The notes below the pieces were generated by a model. The model was not told the origin of the DNA and made no database searches. It saw nothing but the letters and a program-made list of their open reading frames with translations. Positions 59,381-64,000 of a DNA stretch of 64,000 bases are shown here, in pieces (positions within the stretch are counted from its first letter, which is position 1; each line of letters starts with the position of its first letter). Made by a program: the position numbers and the translations under genes. Source of the stretch: Castanea sativa (lineage: Eukaryota; Streptophyta; Magnoliopsida; Fagales; Fagaceae); assembly GCF_040712315.1 (NCBI RefSeq), contig NC_134016.1, positions 3,759,501 through 3,823,500 of the forward strand. Direction: 5' to 3'.

Positions 59381-59647
59381 CTTACCAACCTCAGAAGAAG
59401 GGTCAGAAAAGGAAGGAGTTCGCTTACACCGTTCATGGCGCAACTTCCTCTTCAAACGATCAATCTCCAACTGCATGGCCCAAGCACTATCTTCATGAGA
59501 GACGTGGCTTCCACCCCGAGATTGGCTCTTGCCAGTATGGGTGGTGTGTAGACTCCCCTCACGGTCCTTTCGTCGCTCAAGACTAAGGGAATGATCTTGA
59601 CATTGGGACCCCATAGACTCTGCCTGGTGTGGACTTGAACCTACCAT
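59381..59647 (-). pseudogene. gag N-terminus of the second gypsy element
   Basis: ATG 59647: MVGSSPHQAESMGSQ...LSLERRKDREGSLHTTHTG...AMQLEIDRLKRKLRHERCKRTPSFSDPSSE. It is colinear with 20716-20450 of the first element. It keeps glutamine after AM where the first element has TAG. It is cut at 59381 by the copia LTR. Confidence 0.85.
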
Positions 59648-59704
59648 AACTGGAAGTTAAACTCACCAAAATACCAGAAGTTTCTTTCTATAGACAACGC
59701 CAAT

Positions 59705-59921
59705 TGTAAGGATGCAATTTGGTTCCCAAGCCCAAAGGATGGATGAACTTCGGCCCCAATAGCCCAATGCAATGAATTTGTAGAGAGTGGGTTAGAAAAC
59801 TGGGCTTTAATGAGTTAGACAACAAGTAAAGTGGATTCAAATGACAAAAAAGTGAAAATAAACTGATTAAATCAAAAGAAAATCATCCTCGGCACAATCC
59901 GAGGGGATCAGTTCTTATATA

Positions 59922-59962
<41 letters not shown>

Positions 59963-60541
59963 CAAGTTTGATTACAAATTCCTCTCTTGATCACACCTCT
60001 GTTTTTCTCTCCCTTTTTCGATCCCTTTCTCTTAGGGACATCTTTCTATTTTATATTATATCCCATTCTCCATCTCCGCCTTCCACGTATAGATTCATTT
60101 GCTGATCTTGATCCTTGTCCCATCAGCCATTTCCTAAAGTCTTTGACAGTAGCTGTAAGGTTGAAAATCACTGTTCAGATATCACTTCCTCATTAATGCA
60201 GCCAAAGAGTTGGATACAGAACATTCAATGCGATGGTAGCAGCTTTCAATTAGATATTTCATAGCTATTTCTTTGCTCTGTGCTCCCATGAAGCATATCC
60301 TCATCAATAGAACCTCCTGGAATGTCATTCTAGATAACGAGACGCACCATCTGACTTTTGCTTCGCTTAGCTGAAGAGACACTCCTCCTCGGCCTACCTC
60401 CCTTAGCTTCCTCAGTGACATCTTGCTCATGGACCTCTAGGTCTAACATCTTCATTACTGTTTATCTATCCTCGGACCAATGAACATCCTCAGACAAAGC
60501 TCATGACCCAATATGCATTTTTGGGCCTCTTATCCCTATAG
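59705..60541 (-). repeat. 5' LTR of the second Tat-type element
   Basis: On + it starts tgtaaggatgcaatttgg, with gaatttgtagagagtgggtt and ggcacaatccgagggga in the order seen in the LTR at 20764. A (TG)n(TA)n microsatellite lies at 59922-59960. The right end near ccctata (60541) is degraded and approximate. Confidence 0.7.
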
Positions 60542-61429
60542 TTATATATTCTTATCTTGTGGAAAAGAAAAGAAAAATCTCTTCCAATATCTCTCCTGAT
60601 AGTTATTTTCTCATGCTTTGGACCCTCTTGAGTTTGGGACATGACAAGTCTTGCTTGGCACATAATGTTTTCCTCTTATGCGATTAGTGAAAGGATAAGA
60701 TCAATATTTGATGGCCTCATTTTATTTATTTTTATTTTTTGTGGTAGTTGTGACCTCAATTGGGGGACTGGAAGTATTTCCCAATGATAACAAGTGATAA
60801 CAACATATGGATTGTATTTGCTTTGATACTTATGCTCACTAGTCACTAGTAGCAAATCGTTACAATGCACGGAAGAGTATCAATTTATGAGTATATAACT
60901 ATATATAAATAATTCTGTTAGATCAATCTAAACTTTTAGACATTTAATTGTAGTAATTTTATTTATTTATTTTAGAGAGTTTCAACTTATGATGTCCGCT
61001 CTTGATGATGCTTTTTATCATCAGACAAAGACTTCAATTGGTTTTTGGTATAAGCAGAGATTGAACCCCAAATCTCTTATTCAACTATCAGAGATTTTAC
61101 AAGTTGAACTAACTGAAACCTACTTGTAGTAATTTTATTGATTTCTTCAATGAATATAAGATGAGGAATAAGGTAATATATTATCTTTAATTTGTTCATT
61201 TGGACATATTTATTGCATAGATGCTGCGAATGTTTGTAATATGCTCACACCAAGGCATATGGATACAGTATCGCTACTGCCTTAAATTATTCCTTACATT
61301 CAACTTCCAAAAGTTTCTAAAAATACAAATGCCCCCCTCCCCCCTCCCCCAAAAAAAACAAAGAAAAAAAAGAAACTGCAAATAGACTTTGGCTAAAATT
61401 GAAGTAAGCATGTGGTTTCCAAGAAGCAA
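60542..61429. other. non-coding flank, dispersed segment family
   Basis: No gene. 60640-60850 is repeated at 52545-52745 and at 63900-64000. The accaaggcatatggatacagtatcgc block (61245-61310) is shared with 1801-1860 (inverted) and 52745-52800. A stretch with gtagcaaatcgttacaatgcacgg at 60850-60880 resembles a Helitron 3' region but lacks a CTAG end. Confidence 0.45.
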
Positions 61430-62600
61430 CTATACAAAATGTTTGATTTTTGGTATACAAAGGAAGCAACTATACAACTTTCGAAGGACCTTTCCCAGAA
61501 TTTTGCATATAAAGACTATCCATATTGACAGCTTGAGCAGTGCTGGGCCGAGTGCGTAACAATGCATATATGAGGCTGCCAACCAAATCAGTATTAGAGC
61601 TTTTTCTATTACAACAATAACAGCACAAGGTACATAAAAACACACAAAAGACATTGCTTTATATTCTGCGATGTCAATGGTTGAACTGAATGACAAAAGA
61701 AAGGACATTAAATAACAGCAGTTATTCTTTTACAAGTAAAATATGACAATGAAAAAACCTGTAACAATGACGTAAGGTATACCTTTAGTATCTAAGTCAG
61801 GTCTTAGAGAACTCATTCTATTGTCGCAGCAGATGAGGTCACCTATTTTCCAGATTGGAGTCTTAAACATATGCAGCAATGCTTTCTCAACTGACCACTG
61901 CAGTTCACATCCAGATGCAATTGCCATTAGCTTTTGATGTTTTCCAAGATACCAGTCCAAAGAATTGAACAGAACAAAATTAAAGAGTGAGTATACACTA
62001 GCTTTCAGCTACTCTCAGATGCAATTGACTTTAGCTGTGCTTAGTCCGCTGGAAAAATACAGCATCATTTTCTTCTGCATATTTAAGTTCATCCATCTAG
62101 TTGTAAAAATTTCAGGACTAACATATTCATGAACTGTATAAGCTATTCTATCCCCGTGGGCAGACTCTGAACAATTAAGTTTTCCAAGAAGCAACTATAC
62201 AAAATGTTTGATTTTTTGTATACAAAATTTTTCAGGAAGCAACTATACAAACTATACAAATCTTAAATAGTGAGGAGAACTAGGGTTTGACAAATGGTGG
62301 CCACTATCCAACCTTTGTACATCCTATAAACTTTAGAAAAGAAAAATGCAAAGCCTAAATTAGCTGTTTGGTAAGAGGAGAACTAGGAAAAGTCAACTCC
62401 ATAACTCAATTTTTCTACATAGCTAAGTCACCATTACAGCTCATCAAGAACTTCTACTTTCACAACAATTGTAAACAAAATTGAATGAGTATATCTAGAG
62501 TCTGCTTGACAAGGTTTAGTCCCAGTCGACCCCTAATGCCATTAAAATCTAGCTTTGCTCGAACAATTCTCTCAAAGATCTGGAACATTAAAAAATAAAT
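61430..62600 (-). pseudogene. NIT4-like nitrilase relic N4, with copia fragment
   Basis: Catalytic exon at 61790-61965: LDWYLGKHQKLMAIASGCELQWSVEKALLHMFKTPIWKIGDLICCDNRMSSLRPDLDTKG. The Lys of KHQK and the Cys of ICCD align with catalytic residues of plant nitrilase 4. The last-exon piece (about 62440-62570) reads IVRAKLDFNGI. 61480-61600 holds the same copia RNase H-region insertion as N1. The exon found at 37935 in N1 is missing here. Frames are broken outside the catalytic exon. Confidence 0.78.
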
Positions 62601-62609
62601 AAGATTGTT

Positions 62610-62825
62610 TCAGATTTGAGAGACAAAGTGGATCAATCCATATTTAATGAAAAGATGCCAATACATTTCAGATTTGGCTAGTTCCCAGTGGTTAACAACT
62701 TGCAAGTATAAATTCTTCTCTAGATCAGTTGAGATTGACTCCCACTGGTAATTAGGTCCAGCCAGAATATACTTGGCCGGATAGTGATATAATAACACTA
62801 ACTCCAGCAAATATGATATAATAAC
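62610..62825 (-). pseudogene. nitrilase relic N4, AGPNY exon
   Basis: Open on - for 66 codons: LVLLYHYPAKYILAGPNYQWESISTDLEKNLYLQVVN.., nearly the same as 55499-55699 of N3. AGPNY and the S.DL pair match the VLAGPNYEGEALISADLDL stretch of NIT4; the remainder appears to be read-through into intron. Confidence 0.7.
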
Positions 62826-63850
62826 ACTAACTTTTTTTTAATTGCAATACAATGAATTTTGTTTGTGTTTATTTTTCAAATAAGCTAAAAAAAATTACTA
62901 TAAAAATCTACTGAAAATGCGAAAGTATAGTAAAATTTTCATTGAAATTTATATTTGAGTTAACAATGAATTTTAGAAAAAATATTTAATTTAGTTTGAA
63001 AGAGTCAAACTACTTTTATATATACTTATGACAATTGAAGAGAAACTCGGTAGAAAATTAGGGTAGAAAGCCTAACTTATGACAATTGACACATACAAAA
63101 TTAGAATAAATTAGCTTAATCCTTAGGTGAAGTTTCATGGACTGTTAATTATACTTTAAAATTTAAACTAGTCGCATGGGATGCACGAGAATCACCTATT
63201 ATTGTACATAAACCCAATTTTATCAAGACTAACCGATCAAAAGCTAAAATAAAATGGACAAGACCCAAGCATCACATAAAATCTGAAGGCATGGGATGTT
63301 GAATCAAGAAAACTTCTAAACATATCAAGAATAGGCAGAACACTCCTCATTTGTGAATTCTTGCTGTCCTTCACGGAGAGGGCCACCAACACAATTTTGA
63401 GAACTTTTTAAGTGTAGCTGGTCATCTGATGGAAGCAAAGTCACTGCCGGGAGTTCAGATTGGATGGTTTACATTTGGGATACAACTTGTTGGATCTTGT
63501 AGTAGTGATAAACAGAATTATTTGGGGCAGATCTGAGAATTGAAAGAACTTGCACCTTAGTGACTGCTTTTTCAACCAACAGTTGGCTCTTTCTAAGTGT
63601 CCTTCAAAGACTTTGAAAAGTTTGTATCTCTACTGTAGTTCCCCAAGTTGAATTTTGGTATCTTTATTGGCAATGTAGAAGATTATTTCCCATTTTGGAG
63701 TATTGGTACTCCATGTCTCCCTCACCCTTTTTTCCAATCAAAACCTGAAATTGAGAGGAATTTTGTAGAAAATCCTTTGTATTTACAAGGGGTTTGGTAA
63801 CACTCACTAATTAAATGACAGGATATTCGGATGGCCATGCTTTTGAACTG
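62826..63850. repeat. dispersed segment copy e
   Basis: Same orientation as copy d and highly similar to 51440-52480. It joins directly to the nitrilase N4 relic through a duplicated phrase gatataataacactaact (62788 and 62814). It holds the U5-40K relic at 63390-63545. Confidence 0.75.
63320..63550 (+). pseudogene. U5 snRNP 40-kDa WD40 protein relic, copy e
   Basis: Same two internal deletions as copy d (gatacaacttg joined to ttggatcttg). On + it ends at the LGQI/LGEI-like C-terminus near 63530. It is non-coding. Confidence 0.7.
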
Positions 63851-64000
63851 AATCTTGAGGGCCTAAGTAACTATAATATCGTCTAAAAAATGGTGAAAAA
63901 TCTTGCATGGTACATAATGTTTTCCTCCTGTGTGATCGGTGAAAATATAAGATCAATATTTGATGGCCTCATTTTATTTATTTTTATTTTTTGTGGTAGT
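63851..64000. other. end of window, dispersed segment
   Basis: No gene. Near-identical to 52490-52650 (ctataatatcgt..aaaaaatggtgaaaaatcttgcatgg..gatggcctcattttattt). The repeat continues beyond the window. Confidence 0.6.

Larger units (their letters stand above)
57408..60541 (-). mobile_element. second Tat-type gypsy element, truncated
   Basis: On -: LTR (59705-about 60541), decayed primer site (ttggcgttgtctatagaaa against ttggcgccgtctgtggg in the first element), gag start at 59647, and gag down to about 57411, where the element is cut off in the middle of the protease-leading part. Pol and the 3' LTR are gone. A copia 3' end with LTR (58430-59380) is inserted in gag and replaces about 85 codons. 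It is much older than the element at 10251 judging by frameshifts. Confidence 0.82.

Noticed and set aside
60850..60890. Helitron-like end near the phrase aatgcacgg
   Set aside because: There is a weak similarity to the 3' region at 44620 but no matching stem and no CTAG before T.

Overview
This window is plant nuclear DNA from a woody eudicot. The two gypsy-type gag proteins resemble families I associate with Fagaceae (oak or chestnut), but that assignment is from memory and only moderately sure. One intact host protein gene is visible, a 1,175-codon CC-NBS-LRR (CNL) disease-resistance gene at 28441-31968 on +. Almost everything else is transposon sequence or duplicated, decayed gene fragment. 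AT-rich spacers and microsatellites lie between. I see no CRISPR array and no functional RNA gene.

Layout. 1-1643 is the 5' end of a Ty1/copia element on -, running off the window edge. About 1896-6905 (unit A) and 6951-27405 (unit B) are a tandem segmental duplication of roughly 5 kb. B is stretched to 20 kb by nested insertions: an 11.25-kb Ty3/gypsy element of the Tat/Retand type (10251-21500), a Mutator-like element (8028-9013), a fold-back element with arms of 500-600 bp (22002-24886) holding a solo LTR, and two nested hAT elements (25482-26320). Then come GA and AT microsatellites, the CNL gene, and a truncated plastid-like tRNA-Asn. From 34 kb to the end the sequence is a patchwork of two gene relics repeated in both orientations. 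One is a NIT4-like nitrilase (36.5-41.0, 46.0-46.6, 55.5-57.1, 61.7-62.8 kb). The other is the 3' half of the U5 snRNP 40-kDa WD40 gene (2.4, 7.5, 42.0-42.7, 52.0, 63.4 kb). These are broken up by a 2.4-kb solo LTR, a Helitron, further MULEs, a CACTA end with a 189-bp tandem array, two head-to-head copia LTRs forming a long hairpin, and a truncated second Tat-type element.

The most notable object is the Tat/Retand-type element. It has 5-bp target duplications, nearly identical LTRs, one long gag-pol frame on -, a 151-bp tandem array carrying a GTCCGAGGAC near-palindrome, and a separate spliced antisense gene on + beside its 3' LTR. Both reading frames are closed only by point stops. Nearly all of these look like C-to-T changes at CAG/CTG (CHG) sites, as expected from plant CHG methylation. 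Shared insertions and deletions give a relative order for many events, because empty-site copies are present in the same window.
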